Below are positions 28,274 through 38,314 of a stretch of 64,000 bases of DNA, piece by piece. Both the position numbers and the translations under genes were made by a program. The first letter of the stretch is position 1. Every line of letters begins with the position of its first letter. The notes under the pieces were generated by a model, which was not told the origin of the DNA, searched no databases, and saw only the letters and a list, made by a program, of their open reading frames with translations. This DNA is from Streptomyces sp. V2I9 (GTDB taxonomy: Bacteria; Actinomycetota; Actinomycetes; Streptomycetales; Streptomycetaceae). The stretch is from contig NZ_JAUSZJ010000002.1 of assembly GCF_030817475.1 (NCBI RefSeq), positions 1,293,501-1,357,500 of the forward strand, read 5' to 3'.

Positions 28274-28327
28274 TTTCACCGCGACAGGCGGACGATCACG
28301 TTTCACCGCGCCCGGCGGACGATCACG
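28274..28327. repeat. Tandem duplication of 27 bases at a gene end
   Basis: Two head-to-tail copies of TTTCACCGCG(A/C)(C)(A/C)GGCGGACGATCACG occupy 28274-28300 and 28301-28327. The second copy includes the stop codon of the adjacent minus-strand GNAT gene. Confidence 0.85.
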
Positions 28328-28820
28328 CCGGGCCGAACGCCGTGACCGCCTCTCGGGCCAGGTCCGCCGGGGCCGGCCGGATGAGCCTCAGCATGACCTC
28401 GTCGTACTCCTCGTCGACGCGGCGGCTCTCCTCCACGAAGCCCATCCGGGCGTAGAAGCTCCGGGCCCCGGTGTTCTTCTCGTACACGTCGAGGGTCAGT
28501 GAGCCGTGCAGCGCCGCCGCGTGTTCGACCAGACGCCTGCCCACCCCGGTGCCCTGTGCCTCCGGAGCCACGAAGAGGCCGCCGATCTCGGCCCCCAGGA
28601 GGCCCAGGAGAGCCACCACACGGCCGTCCGCATCGGCGACCCAGTTCTCGGCGTGGACGAGGTAGATCTCGCGCATCTTGCGGGCGCGTTCGCCCTCGCC
28701 CTCGCCGGGGACGAAGGGGTGGGCCGCCCGGCCGGCGCGGGACCAGACGTCCATCGCGGCGGTCTCGTCCGCGGGGGCGTAGCGGCGGATGACGGTGGGT
28801 CGGGATACGGAGGCGGCCAT
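28323..28820 (-). CDS. GNAT-family N-acetyltransferase
   Basis: 165 residues from ATG 28820. The acetyl-CoA loop GLFVAPEAQGTGVGRRLVEH is clear (the V-x-P-x-x-Q-G-x-G-x-G form), preceded by VVALLGLLGAEIGG and followed by TLDVYEKNTGARSFYARMGF, the standard final GNAT strand and helix. Substrate unknown. There is no good ribosome binding site, so the start is less certain. Its stop falls in a duplicated 27-base element. Confidence 0.9.
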   Translation of the reverse strand: MAASVSRPTVIRRYAPADETAAMDVWSRAGRAAHPFVPGEGEGERARKMREIYLVHAENWVADADGRVVALLGLLGAEIGGLFVAPEAQGTGVGRRLVEHAAALHGSLTLDVYEKNTGARSFYARMGFVEESRRVDEEYDEVMLRLIRPAPADLAREAVTAFGPA

Positions 28821-28887
28821 GGGGGTGACCGTATCCCGCGGCCGCGGACCCGTCAGCCGGATATGTCCCGCCCCGCCGGCCGGCCGG

Positions 28888-29451
28888 TCACCCGGCCGAG
28901 ACCGTGACCAGTGCCGCCCGGCCCATCGTCCGCAGCACGCCGGGCGACGCCCCGGTCGCCAGCACCGCGTCGTAACGGTCCAGCCGGACGCCGGCGCCCT
29001 CCAGTTCCGCGCCGTCGTCCAGGGAGACGGCCAGCACCGCGCCGCCCTCCGGGGGAAGCAGGCGGACCGTGCCGCAGACGACGGCGGTCTCCGCGCGGAC
29101 ACGGGCCCTGCGGTACATGACGTTGAGGTTGAGGACCGGGCCGCCCAGCAGGAAGCCCTCCGTCGGCAGGTCGCCGGGGAAGCCGTGCGGCCACAGGGGC
29201 TCGTCGACGATGTGGTGCTCACCGCCGACGACGAGGTCCATGCCCGCGCCCTCGACCACGGTCAGGACGCGGTCCACGCCGGGGAAGGCGGAGAACGGCC
29301 CGTCGGCGGTGACGTCCGCGAGGCTGACGCGCCAGTCGAAGGCGTCGGGGCCTGCGCCCTGCGGCGCGGCCGCGATCTCCCGGACGGTCCCGCCGCCGTT
29401 CTTCCAGGGGACGGGCGCGCGGTCGGCGGCGCGCAGGATGCGTACGGTCAT
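28888..29451 (-). CDS. HutD family protein (DUF886)
   Basis: 187 residues, a cupin-like protein. The start MTVRILRAADRAPVPWKNGG with GGTVREIA is characteristic of HutD, followed by DWRVSLADVTADGPFSAFPG and VDRVLTVVEG. In pseudomonads HutD accompanies histidine-utilisation genes, where its role is still vague; no hut genes are near here. It is read in the same direction as the downstream GNAT gene, 67 bases away, and diverges from the rhomboid gene. Confidence 0.88.
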   Translation of the reverse strand: MTVRILRAADRAPVPWKNGGGTVREIAAAPQGAGPDAFDWRVSLADVTADGPFSAFPGVDRVLTVVEGAGMDLVVGGEHHIVDEPLWPHGFPGDLPTEGFLLGGPVLNLNVMYRRARVRAETAVVCGTVRLLPPEGGAVLAVSLDDGAELEGAGVRLDRYDAVLATGASPGVLRTMGRAALVTVSAG

Positions 29452-29657
29452 GGTGGGGGTCCCCCGTTCCGGCCTCGGGGCCGTGTCCGCGTGGTGGTCG
29501 TCGGGCGCGGCCTCTCCCGTGCCGTGCCGCCCGGCCCCCGAGCGTAGGCCACCCGCCGGGGCGGCCCCCGGCCTCCAGGACCGGCGTACCGGTTCGCTAT
29601 CTTGATCGCCGCCGCCCCCACCGGCCCCGTTGCCCACCCCCAGTGAAGGAGCCGGCC

Positions 29658-30572
29658 ATGGAGGCCGCCGCCGCCCCCGCGTGTTACCGCCATCCGTCCG
29701 CCGAGACGTATGTCCGCTGCACGCGCTGCGACCGCTACATCTGCCCGGACTGCATGCGCGAGGCCGCCGTCGGCCATCACTGCGTGGAGTGCGTGAAGGA
29801 GGGGCAGCGGTCGGTGCGGCAGGCCCGTACGGTCTTCGGCGGCGCGGTGTCGCGGGCGACGGCGCCGGTGGTGACGTACGTGCTGATGGCGCTCAACATC
29901 CTGGCCTATGTCGGCGAGGTGGTCCGGCCGGAGATCGTGGGCCGGTTCGCGGTGCTCGGGGCGGCGCTCACGGGGCCGGACGGTGAGCAGTACTACTACC
30001 GGGGCGACACGTTCCCCGGGTACGAGCTGACGGGCATCGCGGACGGCGAGTGGTACCGGCTGGTGACCGGGGCCTTCCTGCACATGCCGCCGGACGCGTC
30101 GTTCGGGGTGATGCACCTGGTGTTCAACATGTTCGCGCTGTGGAACATCGGCCGGGCCGTGGAGGGGCAGCTCGGGTGGGCCCGGTATCTGGCGCTGTAC
30201 CTGCTGTCGGCGGTCGGCGGTTCGGTCCTGGTGTACCTCCTGGCCCCGGACACCTCGACGGTCGGCGCGTCCGGTGCGGTCTTCGGGCTGGCCGCCGCGT
30301 ACTGGGTCATCCACCGGCGGCTCGGCCACGACATGGCGGCGGTCAACCGCTTCATGGCCGGGTTCCTGATCTGGATGCTGATCTCGGCCGCGTTCACCTC
30401 GTGGCAGGGGCACCTGGGCGGGCTGCTGACCGGGGCCCTGGTGACGTACGGGCTCGCCTTCGCCCCGCGGAAGCTGCGCGTCCGGCCGGCCCAGCTGGCG
30501 GGCGGCCTGGTGCTGCTGGGGCTGTTCGCCCTGGCGGTGGTGGCGAAGACGTCGGCGCTGACGGGCGGCTGA
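29658..30572 (+). CDS. Rhomboid-family intramembrane serine protease with B-box zinc finger
   Basis: 304 residues from ATG 29658, with GAAGGAG upstream. The N-terminal 45 residues carry a B-box-like zinc finger (YRHPSAETYVRCTRCDRYIC, PDCMREAAVGHHCVEC). Six or seven membrane segments follow. The catalytic dyad is Ser205 in VGASGAVFG and His252 in WQGHLGG, with the family pattern HLVFNMFALWNIG at the start of the core. It probably cuts membrane proteins within the bilayer; target unknown. Transcribed alone, convergent to gltD. Confidence 0.93.
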   Translation: MEAAAAPACYRHPSAETYVRCTRCDRYICPDCMREAAVGHHCVECVKEGQRSVRQARTVFGGAVSRATAPVVTYVLMALNILAYVGEVVRPEIVGRFAVLGAALTGPDGEQYYYRGDTFPGYELTGIADGEWYRLVTGAFLHMPPDASFGVMHLVFNMFALWNIGRAVEGQLGWARYLALYLLSAVGGSVLVYLLAPDTSTVGASGAVFGLAAAYWVIHRRLGHDMAAVNRFMAGFLIWMLISAAFTSWQGHLGGLLTGALVTYGLAFAPRKLRVRPAQLAGGLVLLGLFALAVVAKTSALTGG

Positions 30573-30581
30573 GGGCGGAGG

Positions 30582-30622
30582 GGTACGGGCCCGGCGGAAA
30601 GGTGTTCCGGCGGGCCCGTACC
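30582..30622. terminator. Terminator between rhomboid gene and gltD
   Basis: An 18-base stem with one mismatch (GGTACGGGCCCGGCGGAA at 30582-30599, right arm ending at 30622) and a 5-base loop follows the rhomboid stop by 9 bases. Confidence 0.85.
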
Positions 30623-30763
30623 GGCCCCGGACGCGCCACGGCGCCCGCTGGTGTCCGGTCGGGGACAGGCAGGCGCCGCGTTCAGTTCCGTACGCCGTTG
30701 TACGGGACGTGTGGTGGGGGCTCCCTCCTGGCCGCGTGGGCCGGGGGGACCCGGAGGTGGTGC

Positions 30764-32224
30764 TCAGACCAGCAGGGACCGGTCCGTCGGGCGGATCGGG
30801 GCCGGCAGGGCGCTGGTCCCGGTCAGGAAGCGGTCCACTCCGCGGGCTGCGGAGCGGCCCTCGGCGATCGCCCAGACGATCAGCGACTGGCCGCGTCCCG
30901 CGTCACCGGCGACGAAGACGCCGTCGACGTTGGTCGCGTAGTGCTCGTCGCGGGCGACGTTGCCGCGCTGGTCGAGCTCCAGGCCGAACTGCTGGACCAG
31001 ACCGTTGGACTGGTCGGTTCCGGTGAAGCCCATGGCGAGGGTGACGAGCTGGGCGGGGATGCGCCGCTCCGTGCCGGGCTTCTGCTCCAGCTTACCGTCC
31101 TTGAACTCGACCTCCACCAGGTGGAGGGCCTGGACGTTGCCGTCCTGGTCGCCCTCGAAGTGGGTGGTGGAGACGGAGTAGACCCGCTCGCCGCCCTCCT
31201 CGTGCGCGGAGGTGACCTTGTAGAGCATGGGGAAGGTCGGCCAGGGCTGGTTCGCGTTCCGCTCCTCGCCCGGCTTCGGCATGATCTCCAGCTGGGTGAC
31301 GGAGGCCGCGCCCTGGCGGTGGGCGGTGCCCACGCAGTCGGCGCCGGTGTCGCCGCCGCCGATGACGACGACGTGCTTGCCGCCGGCGTGGATCGGGGAG
31401 ACGGTGAGGTCGCCCTCCTGCACCTTGTTGGCGAGCGGCAGGTACTCCATCGCGAAGTGGACGCCGTTCAGCTCGCGGCCGGGGACCGGCAGGTCGCGGG
31501 AGACGGTGGCGCCGGCCGCGATGACGACCGCGTCGTAGCGGCGGCGGAGCTTCGCGGCGTCGATGTCCCGGCCGATCTCCACCTCCGTACGGAACTTGGT
31601 GCCTTCCAGGCGCATCTGCTCGATGCGGCGGTTGATGTGGGACTTCTCCATCTTGAACTCGGGGATGCCGTACCGGAGGAGGCCCCCGATACGGTCCGCG
31701 CGCTCGTAGACGACGACGGTGTGGCCGGCCCGGGTCAGCTGCTGGGCGGCGGCGAGTCCGGCCGGGCCCGAGCCGACGACGGCGACGGTCTTGCCGGAGA
31801 GGCGCTCGGGCGGCTGCGGGGTGACGTCGCCGCTGTCCCACGCCTTGTCGATGATGGAGACCTCGACGTTCTTGATGGTGACGGCGGGCTGGTTGATGCC
31901 GAGCACGCACGCCGACTCGCAGGGGGCCGGACACAGCCTCCCGGTGAACTCCGGGAAGTTGTTCGTGGCGTGCAGCCGCTCGGAGGCGGCGGTCCAGTCC
32001 TCGCGGTAGGCGTAGTCGTTCCACTCGGGGATGAGGTTTCCGAGCGGGCAGCCGTTGTGGCAGAACGGGATGCCGCAGTCCATGCAGCGGCCGGCCTGCT
32101 TGCTGATGATCGGGAGCAGCGAGCCCGGAACGTAGACCTCGTTCCAGTCCTTGACGCGCTCGGCCACGGGGCGGGTCTTCGCGACCTCGCGCCCGGTGGT
32201 CAGGAAGCCCTTGGGGTCAGCCAT
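30764..32224 (-). CDS. gltD: Glutamate synthase, small (beta) subunit
   Basis: 486 residues, the NADPH-oxidising partner of GltB. The N-terminal domain binds two 4Fe-4S clusters through [14 protein letters not shown] and [12 protein letters not shown]. The FAD site is [15 protein letters not shown] and the NADPH site [15 protein letters not shown]. Electrons pass to the large subunit for making glutamate from glutamine and 2-oxoglutarate. ATG 32224 overlaps the gltB end by eight bases, so the two subunits are translated together. Confidence 0.97.
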   Translation of the reverse strand: MADPKGFLTTGREVAKTRPVAERVKDWNEVYVPGSLLPIISKQAGRCMDCGIPFCHNGCPLGNLIPEWNDYAYREDWTAASERLHATNNFPEFTGRLCPAPCESACVLGINQPAVTIKNVEVSIIDKAWDSGDVTPQPPERLSGKTVAVVGSGPAGLAAAQQLTRAGHTVVVYERADRIGGLLRYGIPEFKMEKSHINRRIEQMRLEGTKFRTEVEIGRDIDAAKLRRRYDAVVIAAGATVSRDLPVPGRELNGVHFAMEYLPLANKVQEGDLTVSPIHAGGKHVVVIGGGDTGADCVGTAHRQGAASVTQLEIMPKPGEERNANQPWPTFPMLYKVTSAHEEGGERVYSVSTTHFEGDQDGNVQALHLVEVEFKDGKLEQKPGTERRIPAQLVTLAMGFTGTDQSNGLVQQFGLELDQRGNVARDEHYATNVDGVFVAGDAGRGQSLIVWAIAEGRSAARGVDRFLTGTSALPAPIRPTDRSLLV

Positions 32225-35200
32225 GGGTCGCCGCCTCCATCATCTTCTCGGTGGTCTCCTGCTCGGAGAGACCGGCGAGCTCAGCGGCGTCCTTGGCGGC
32301 GAGCACTGCCTTGTACGTGGACGGGATGATCTTGCTGAAGCGGGACGCGCCTCCGGAGGCGCTGTCCCACTCGGCGAGGAGCTTCTCCGCGACGGTGGAA
32401 GCGGTCTCCTCGTGGTGGCGGCGCACGACGTCGTGCAGCCACTCCTTGTCGGTGTCGTCCAGCTCCTCGATGGCGCCGAGGTTGCCGACGTTGACGTTGT
32501 CGCGGTTCAGGTCGATGACGTAGGCGACGCCGCCCGACATGCCGGCGGCGAAGTTGCGGCCGGTCTCGCCGAGGACGACGGCGTGGCCGCCGGTCATGTA
32601 CTCGCAGCCGTGGTCGCCGACGCCCTCGGAGACGACGAGCGCCCCGGAGTTGCGGACGCAGAAGCGTTCGCCGGTGCTGCCGCGGAGGAAGATCTCGCCG
32701 CCGGTCGCGCCGTAGCCGATGGTGTTGCCGGCGATGGTGGAGTACTCGGCGAGGTGGTCGGCGCCCCGGTCCGGGCGGACGACGACCCGGCCGCCGGAGA
32801 GGCCCTTGCCGACGTAGTCGTTGGCGTCCCCCTCCAGGCGCAGGGTGATCCCGCGCGGCACGAACGCGCCGAAGGACTGGCCGGCCGAGCCGGTGAAGGT
32901 GATGTCGATGGTGTTGTCGGGCAGGCCCGCACCGCCGAACTTCTTGGTCACCTCGTGGCCGAGCATGGTGCCGACGGTCCGGTTGATGTTGCGGATCGCT
33001 ACCTGGGCGCGGACCGGCTGCGCGGCCTCGGCGCTCGGTGCTCCGAGGGCGTCGGCGGCCAGCTTGATGAGCTGGTTGTCGAGCGCCTTGGGCAGGCCGT
33101 GGTCCTGCTCGACGATGCGGTGGCGGACCGCGCCCTCGGGCAGCTCGGGCACGTGGAAGATCGGGGCGAGGTCGAGGCCCTGCGCCTTCCAGTGGGTGAT
33201 CGCCCGGTCGGTGTCGAGGAGTTCGGCGTGGCCGACGGCCTCCTCGATGGAGCGGAAGCCCAGCTCGGCGAGGAGTTCGCGGACCTCTTCGGCGATGAAC
33301 TCGAAGAAGTTGACGACGTACTCGGCCTTGCCGGAGAAGCGGTCGCGCAGGACCGGGTTCTGGGTGGCGATGCCGACCGGGCAGGTGTCCAGGTGGCAGA
33401 CGCGCATCATGACGCAGCCGGAGACGACGAGCGGCGCGGTGGCGAAACCGAATTCCTCGGCGCCCAGCAGGGCGGCGATGACGACGTCGCGGCCGGTCTT
33501 GAGCTGGCCGTCGGTCTGCACGACGATGCGGTCGCGGAGGCCGTTGAGCAGCAGGGTCTGCTGGGTCTCGGCGAGGCCCAGCTCCCAGGGGCCGCCCGCG
33601 TGCTTGAGCGAGGTGAGCGGGGAGGCGCCCGTTCCGCCGTCGTGGCCGGAGATGAGGACGACGTCCGCGTGGGCCTTGGAGACCCCGGCGGCGACCGTGC
33701 CGACGCCGACCTCGGAGACGAGCTTCACGTGGATGCGGGCCCGCGGGTTGGCGTTCTTCAGGTCGTGGATGAGCTGCGCGAGGTCTTCGATGGAGTAGAT
33801 GTCGTGGTGCGGCGGCGGCGAGATGAGGCCGACGCCGGGCGTCGAGTGACGCGTCCTGGCGACCCACGGGTAGACCTTGTGGCCGGGAAGCTGGCCGCCC
33901 TCGCCGGGCTTGGCGCCCTGGGCCATCTTGATCTGGATGTCGTCCGCGTTGACCAGGTATTCGCTGGTGACGCCGAAGCGGCCGGAGGCGACCTGCTTGA
34001 TGGAGGAGCGGCGTTCCGGGTCGTACAGCCGCTCCGGGTCCTCGCCGCCCTCGCCGGTGTTGGACTTGCCGCCGAGCCGGTTCATGGCGATGGCGAGGGT
34101 CTCGTGGGCCTCGCGGGAGATGGAACCGTACGACATGGCGCCGGTGGAGAAGCGCTTGACGATCTCGGAGGCGGGCTCGACCTCGTCGAGGGGGATCGGG
34201 GCCCGGTCCGAGGTGAAGCCGAAGAGGCCGCGGAGCGTCATGAGGCGCTCGGACTGCTCGTTCACCCGTTCCGTGTACTGCTTGAAGATGTCGTAGCGCC
34301 GGTTGCGGGTGGCGTGCTGGAGGCGGAAGACCGTCTCCGGGTCGAACAGGTGCGGTTCGCCCTCGCGCCGCCACTGGTACTCGCCGCCGATCTCCAGGGC
34401 GCGGTGCGAGGCCGCGATGCCGGAGGCGGGGTACGCCTTGGTGTGCCGGGCGGCGACCTCCTTGGCGATGACGTCCAGCCCCGCGCCGCCGATCTTGGTG
34501 GCGGTGCCGTTGAAGTACGTGGCGACGAACTCCTCGTCGAGGCCGACGGCCTCGAAGACCTGGGCGCCCCGGTAGGAGGCGACGGTGGAGATGCCCATCT
34601 TGGACATGACCTTGAGGACGCCCTTGCCGAGCGCGAAGATCAGGTTGCGGATGGCCTGCTCGGAGTCGACGTTCTCGATGAAGGTGCCGGCGCGGACCAG
34701 GTCCTCGACGGACTCCATGGCGAGGTACGGGTTGACTGCGGCGGCGCCGTAACCGATGAGCAGGGCGACGTGGTGGACCTCGCGGACGTCCCCGGCCTCG
34801 ACCAGCAGGCCCACCTGGGTGCGCTGCTTGGTGCGGATGAGGTGGTGGTGGACGGCGGAGGTGAGCAGCAGCGAGGGGATCGGCGCGTGCTCGGCGTCGG
34901 AGTGCCGGTCGGAGAGGACGATCAGGCGGGCGCCGTCCTCTATGGCGGCGTCGACCTCGGCCCGGATCTCCTCGATCCGGGCGGCCAGTGCTGCGCCGCC
35001 GCCGCCGACGCGGTAGAGGCCGGCGAGGGTGGCGGCCTTCATGCCCGGCATGTCGCCGTCGGCGTTGATGTGTATCAGCTTGGCGAGCTCGTCGTTGTCG
35101 ATCACCGGGAACGGCAGCGTGACGCTGCGGCAGGCGGCCGCGGTCGGCTCCAGGATGTTGCCCTGGGGGCCGAGCGAGGAGCGCAGGGAGGTGACCAGTT

Positions 35201-36794
35201 CCTCGCGGATGGCGTCCAGCGGAGGGTTGGTGACCTGGGCGAAGAGCTGGGTGAAGTAGTCGAAGAGGAGCCGGGGGCGCTCGGAGAGCGCGGCGATCGG
35301 GGAGTCGGTGCCCATCGAGCCGAGCGGTTCGCCGGCGGTGCGGGCCATCGGTGCGAGGATGACGCGCAGTTCTTCCTCGGTGTAGCCGAAGGTCTGCTGG
35401 CGGCGGGTGACCGAGGCGTGGGTGTGCACGATGTGCTCGCGGTCGGGCAGGTCGCTCAGCTCGATCTCGCCGGCTTCCAGCCATTCCTGGTACGGCTGCT
35501 CGGCGGCGAGGGACGCCTTGATCTCGTCGTCCTCGATGATGCGCCGCTCGGCGGTGTCCACGAGGAACATCCGGCCGGGCTGGAGGCGGCCCTTGCGGAC
35601 GACCTTCGCGGGGTCGATGTCCAGGACGCCGACCTCGGAGGAGAGCACGACGAGGCCGTCGTCGGTGACCCAGTAGCGGCCGGGGCGCAGACCGTTGCGG
35701 TCGAGGACCGCGCCGACCTGGACGCCGTCGGTGAAGGTGACGCAGGCCGGGCCGTCCCAGGGCTCCATCATCGTGGCGTGGTACTGGTAGAACGCGCGCC
35801 GGGCCGGATCCATGGCGTTCTTGGCTTCGGGGCTCTCCCACGCCTCGGGGACCATCATCAGCACGGCGTGCGGCAGCGAGCGTCCGCCGAGGTGGAGCAG
35901 TTCCAGGACCTCGTCGAAGGAGGCGGAGTCGGAGGCGTCCGGGGTGCAGACGGGGAAGATCCGGTCGAGCCGGTCCGGGCCGAAGAGTTCGGAGGCGAGC
36001 TGGGACTCGCGGGCCTTCATCCAGTTGCGGTTGCCCTTGACCGTGTTGATCTCGCCGTTGTGCGCGACGAAGCGGTACGGGTGGGCCAGCGGCCAGCTGG
36101 GGAAGGTGTTGGTGGAGAAGCGGGAGTGGACCAGCGCGACGGTGGAGGCGAAGCGGCGGTCGGAGAGGTCCGGGAAGAACGGCTCCAGCTGCCCGGTGGT
36201 GAGCATGCCCTTGTAGACGATGGTGCGGGCGGAGAGCGAGGGGAAGTACACCCCGGCCTCCCGCTCGGCACGCTTGCGCAGGACGAACGCCCTGCGGTCC
36301 AGGACGATGCCCGATGACTCGCCGTCGGCGACGAAGATCTGGCGGAACGCGGGCATGGTGGCGCGGGCGCCGTTGCCGAGCAGAGCCGGGGTGACCGGGA
36401 CGTCGCGCCAGCCGAGGACCGTCAGGCCCTCCTCGGCGGCGATCGTCTCGATCGTGCGGACGGCCTCGGTGGTGCCGTCGGCGGGCAGGAAGGCGATACC
36501 GACGGCGTACGAACCCGCCTCGGGAAGTTCGAAGGGGGTCTCGGCGCGCAGGAAGGCGTCGGGGACCTGGCAGAGGAGGCCGGCGCCGTCGCCGGAGTCG
36601 GGCTCGGAGCCGGTGGCACCGCGGTGTTCGAGGTTGCGGAGCACGGTCAGCGCCTGCTCGACCAGCTCATGGCTGGCCACACCGGTCAGAGTGGCCACGA
36701 ACCCGACGCCACAGGCGTCGTGCTCGTTACGGGGGTCGTACATCCCCTGCTGGGCGGGGCGACCGTCCATGGGCGACCAGGCGTCGATACGCAT
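32217..36794 (-). CDS. gltB: Glutamate synthase, large (alpha) subunit
   Basis: 1525 residues, full length for a bacterial NADPH-GOGAT. An N-terminal propeptide of 27 residues ends before the nucleophile Cys28 (NEHDA then CGVGF), which hydrolyses glutamine. The central and FMN-binding synthase domains ([36 protein letters not shown]) come next. The 3Fe-4S cysteines lie in [15 protein letters not shown], and the C-terminal beta-helix domain ends the protein. ATG 36794 has GGGAGAG upstream. A GlnR-box-like sequence lies 63-78 bases upstream of the start. Confidence 0.98.
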   Translation of the reverse strand: MRIDAWSPMDGRPAQQGMYDPRNEHDACGVGFVATLTGVASHELVEQALTVLRNLEHRGATGSEPDSGDGAGLLCQVPDAFLRAETPFELPEAGSYAVGIAFLPADGTTEAVRTIETIAAEEGLTVLGWRDVPVTPALLGNGARATMPAFRQIFVADGESSGIVLDRRAFVLRKRAEREAGVYFPSLSARTIVYKGMLTTGQLEPFFPDLSDRRFASTVALVHSRFSTNTFPSWPLAHPYRFVAHNGEINTVKGNRNWMKARESQLASELFGPDRLDRIFPVCTPDASDSASFDEVLELLHLGGRSLPHAVLMMVPEAWESPEAKNAMDPARRAFYQYHATMMEPWDGPACVTFTDGVQVGAVLDRNGLRPGRYWVTDDGLVVLSSEVGVLDIDPAKVVRKGRLQPGRMFLVDTAERRIIEDDEIKASLAAEQPYQEWLEAGEIELSDLPDREHIVHTHASVTRRQQTFGYTEEELRVILAPMARTAGEPLGSMGTDSPIAALSERPRLLFDYFTQLFAQVTNPPLDAIREELVTSLRSSLGPQGNILEPTAAACRSVTLPFPVIDNDELAKLIHINADGDMPGMKAATLAGLYRVGGGGAALAARIEEIRAEVDAAIEDGARLIVLSDRHSDAEHAPIPSLLLTSAVHHHLIRTKQRTQVGLLVEAGDVREVHHVALLIGYGAAAVNPYLAMESVEDLVRAGTFIENVDSEQAIRNLIFALGKGVLKVMSKMGISTVASYRGAQVFEAVGLDEEFVATYFNGTATKIGGAGLDVIAKEVAARHTKAYPASGIAASHRALEIGGEYQWRREGEPHLFDPETVFRLQHATRNRRYDIFKQYTERVNEQSERLMTLRGLFGFTSDRAPIPLDEVEPASEIVKRFSTGAMSYGSISREAHETLAIAMNRLGGKSNTGEGGEDPERLYDPERRSSIKQVASGRFGVTSEYLVNADDIQIKMAQGAKPGEGGQLPGHKVYPWVARTRHSTPGVGLISPPPHHDIYSIEDLAQLIHDLKNANPRARIHVKLVSEVGVGTVAAGVSKAHADVVLISGHDGGTGASPLTSLKHAGGPWELGLAETQQTLLLNGLRDRIVVQTDGQLKTGRDVVIAALLGAEEFGFATAPLVVSGCVMMRVCHLDTCPVGIATQNPVLRDRFSGKAEYVVNFFEFIAEEVRELLAELGFRSIEEAVGHAELLDTDRAITHWKAQGLDLAPIFHVPELPEGAVRHRIVEQDHGLPKALDNQLIKLAADALGAPSAEAAQPVRAQVAIRNINRTVGTMLGHEVTKKFGGAGLPDNTIDITFTGSAGQSFGAFVPRGITLRLEGDANDYVGKGLSGGRVVVRPDRGADHLAEYSTIAGNTIGYGATGGEIFLRGSTGERFCVRNSGALVVSEGVGDHGCEYMTGGHAVVLGETGRNFAAGMSGGVAYVIDLNRDNVNVGNLGAIEELDDTDKEWLHDVVRRHHEETASTVAEKLLAEWDSASGGASRFSKIIPSTYKAVLAAKDAAELAGLSEQETTEKMMEAATHG

Positions 36795-37262
36795 CGGCTC
36801 TCCCGTCGTCGTCGTGGCATGTGCAGTGCCGAGGGACGACGTTGGCCCTCTGCGAAATTTCGTGCAGGTTACATGATGGGGCGCTTCTCAAGAAGCGGAA
36901 GGCTCGTTCCAACATGCGGACATCATGGGAGTCAGGGACGACTGGATGACCAGAGGTGACCGGACGTACCAGGAGTGGGTCGCTGTCGGAACGATCGGCG
37001 CCCGGGGAGTCGCAGAGAGCAGGCGTCGTTGCCTGCGGTGCTTACGGCTCTTGCCCGGCGGCCGAGGAAACGAAACCACCGGGTAATGGCTACTTATGTG
37101 TAGCGCTGCATAGCGTCTCATTTTACGGCCGCGTGGTCCGTCCCGCCCAGGGGCAGGCGCCAAGACGTACGTCACACGGGGAGGGGGGCCGTTGCGCCGT
37201 TCGGGCGGCCCGGTTCCGCCGCCCACCGGGCCCGCCCGGCCCGGCCGCGGGCCGCCCCGGAA
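36795..37262. other. Region between the VIT-family gene and gltB
   Basis: 468 bases without a gene. Besides the GlnR-like site there is a small hairpin CGCTTCT-CA-AGAAGCG at 36882-36897. A second nitrogen-box-like pair, GAAAC-n6-GTAAT on the + strand, lies at 37072-37087. A GC-rich inverted repeat (GGGCGGCCCG at 37203-37212, complement at 37248-37257) may terminate the VIT-family gene. Confidence 0.5.
36857..36872 (-). promoter_or_regulatory. GlnR-box-like site upstream of gltB
   Basis: Read on the minus strand the sequence is GTAAC-CTGCAC-GAAAT, against the Streptomyces GlnR consensus GTnAC-n6-GAAAC (one mismatch, the last base). It also overlaps the palindrome CGAAATTTCG at 36853-36862. 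GlnR is the global nitrogen regulator, so the location before gltBD makes sense; binding is not shown. Confidence 0.5.
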
Positions 37263-37994
37263 TCAGCCGACCGCCACGCCGAACAGGGTGCCCAGGCCGT
37301 ACGTCATCGCCGCCGCCGCTCCGCCGAGGGCGAGCTGGCGCAGGCCGCTGAACCACCAGCTGCGGGCCGTCACCCGTGCCACGACGGCACCGCAGGCGAA
37401 GAGTCCGACCAGGGCCAGGAGCACGGCGGGCCACAGGGCGCTCGCGCCCAGGAGGTAGGGCAGGACGGGCAGCAGCGCGCCCAGGGCGAACGCGCCGAAC
37501 GAGGAGACGGCGGCCACCAGCGGGGAGGGCAGGTCGCCCGGATCGATGCCCAGCTCCTCGCGGGCGTGGATCTCCAGCGCCTGCTCGGGGTCGCGCGACA
37601 GCTGCCGGGCGACCTCGCGGGCCAGCGGGGCGTCGACGCCGCGGGACTCGTAGAGCGCGGCCAGCTCCGCCATCTCGTCGGTGGGGTGCTTACGGAGTTC
37701 GCGGCGCTCGATGTCCAGCTCCGCCTCGACCAGCTCGCGCTGGGAGGCGACGGAGGTGTACTCGCCCGCCGCCATGGAGAAGGCCCCGGCCGCGAGCCCC
37801 GCGAGGCCGGTGATCACGATGGTCTGCTGGGAGACCGCACCGCCCGCCACCCCGGTCATCAGGGCGAGGTTGGAGACCAGACCGTCCATCGCCCCGAAGA
37901 CCGCGGGGCGCAGCCAGCCGCCGTTCACGTCCCGGTGGGTGTGGTTGTCCCGGTGCGCCTCGTGCAGGACGGCTTCGGTCTCGATGATGGCCAC
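37263..37994 (-). CDS. VIT1/CCC1-family iron/manganese transporter
   Basis: 243 residues from GTG 37994, with GGGGAGAGG upstream. WLRPAVFGAMDGLVSNLALM and GLAGLAAGAFSMAAGEYTSV are the hallmark first two helices of the VIT/CCC1 family, which moves Fe(II) or Mn(II) across membranes. About five membrane segments are visible, with a charged cytoplasmic segment between 85 and 150 (EAELDIERRELRKHPTDEMA) that in plant VIT1 binds metal. Bacterial members are thought to export or sequester surplus iron. Two iron-box-like sites lie upstream, which supports an iron role. Confidence 0.92.
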   Translation of the reverse strand: MAIIETEAVLHEAHRDNHTHRDVNGGWLRPAVFGAMDGLVSNLALMTGVAGGAVSQQTIVITGLAGLAAGAFSMAAGEYTSVASQRELVEAELDIERRELRKHPTDEMAELAALYESRGVDAPLAREVARQLSRDPEQALEIHAREELGIDPGDLPSPLVAAVSSFGAFALGALLPVLPYLLGASALWPAVLLALVGLFACGAVVARVTARSWWFSGLRQLALGGAAAAMTYGLGTLFGVAVG

Positions 37995-38096
37995 GGCGTG
38001 CCTCTCCCCTCGTCACGGCGGACTTCACCCGCCGCTCCCCTGCGCGTATAACTTTCGACAAAGTCCAAACTACGCCGTCCGGGTGACCTCCGCCAG

Positions 38097-38115
38097 CAAG
38101 GCAAGGCTGACCTAT
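38097..38115. promoter_or_regulatory. Iron-box-like site 1 (DmdR1/IdeR type)
   Basis: CAAGGCAAGGCTGACCTAT agrees at 15 of 19 positions with the IdeR/DmdR consensus TWAGGTWAGSCTWACCTWA, counted by eye. It lies about 46 bases beyond the putative -10 of the VIT gene, an activator-like position. Confidence 0.55.
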
Positions 38116-38135
38116 ACCCCCTCTGACCTGCAAAG

Positions 38136-38154
38136 AAAGGTGAGCCTCAGCTAT
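38136..38154. promoter_or_regulatory. Iron-box-like site 2 (DmdR1/IdeR type)
   Basis: AAAGGTGAGCCTCAGCTAT agrees at 14 of 19 positions with the same consensus. Its centre is 39 bases from that of site 1, close to four helical turns, so both would face the same side of the DNA. Confidence 0.5.
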
Positions 38155-38314
38155 CCCGGCCGTCATCCACCCAGCCCCTTTCCGCGCCTTTTCCGCCTCT
38201 CTCGGGCCGCCGCGTGGCACAGATGCGGACAGGGCCCGGAGACGGACCGGTTCAGGACGCGGACGCCGCTCCGGGCTCGGACCGGTCCCGCCGGACGAGC
38301 GGAAGGGCGGCGCG

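Larger units (their letters stand above)
37995..38314. other. Divergent control region between the VIT gene and the ARH operon
   Basis: 320 bases without a gene. Close to the VIT side is an AT-rich stretch with a minus-strand -10-like TTATAC at 38046-38051. Two iron-box-like sites follow at 38097-38154, and a purine-rich ribosome binding site GGAAGGG at 38301-38307 serves the first ADP-ribosylglycohydrolase gene. Confidence 0.6.
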
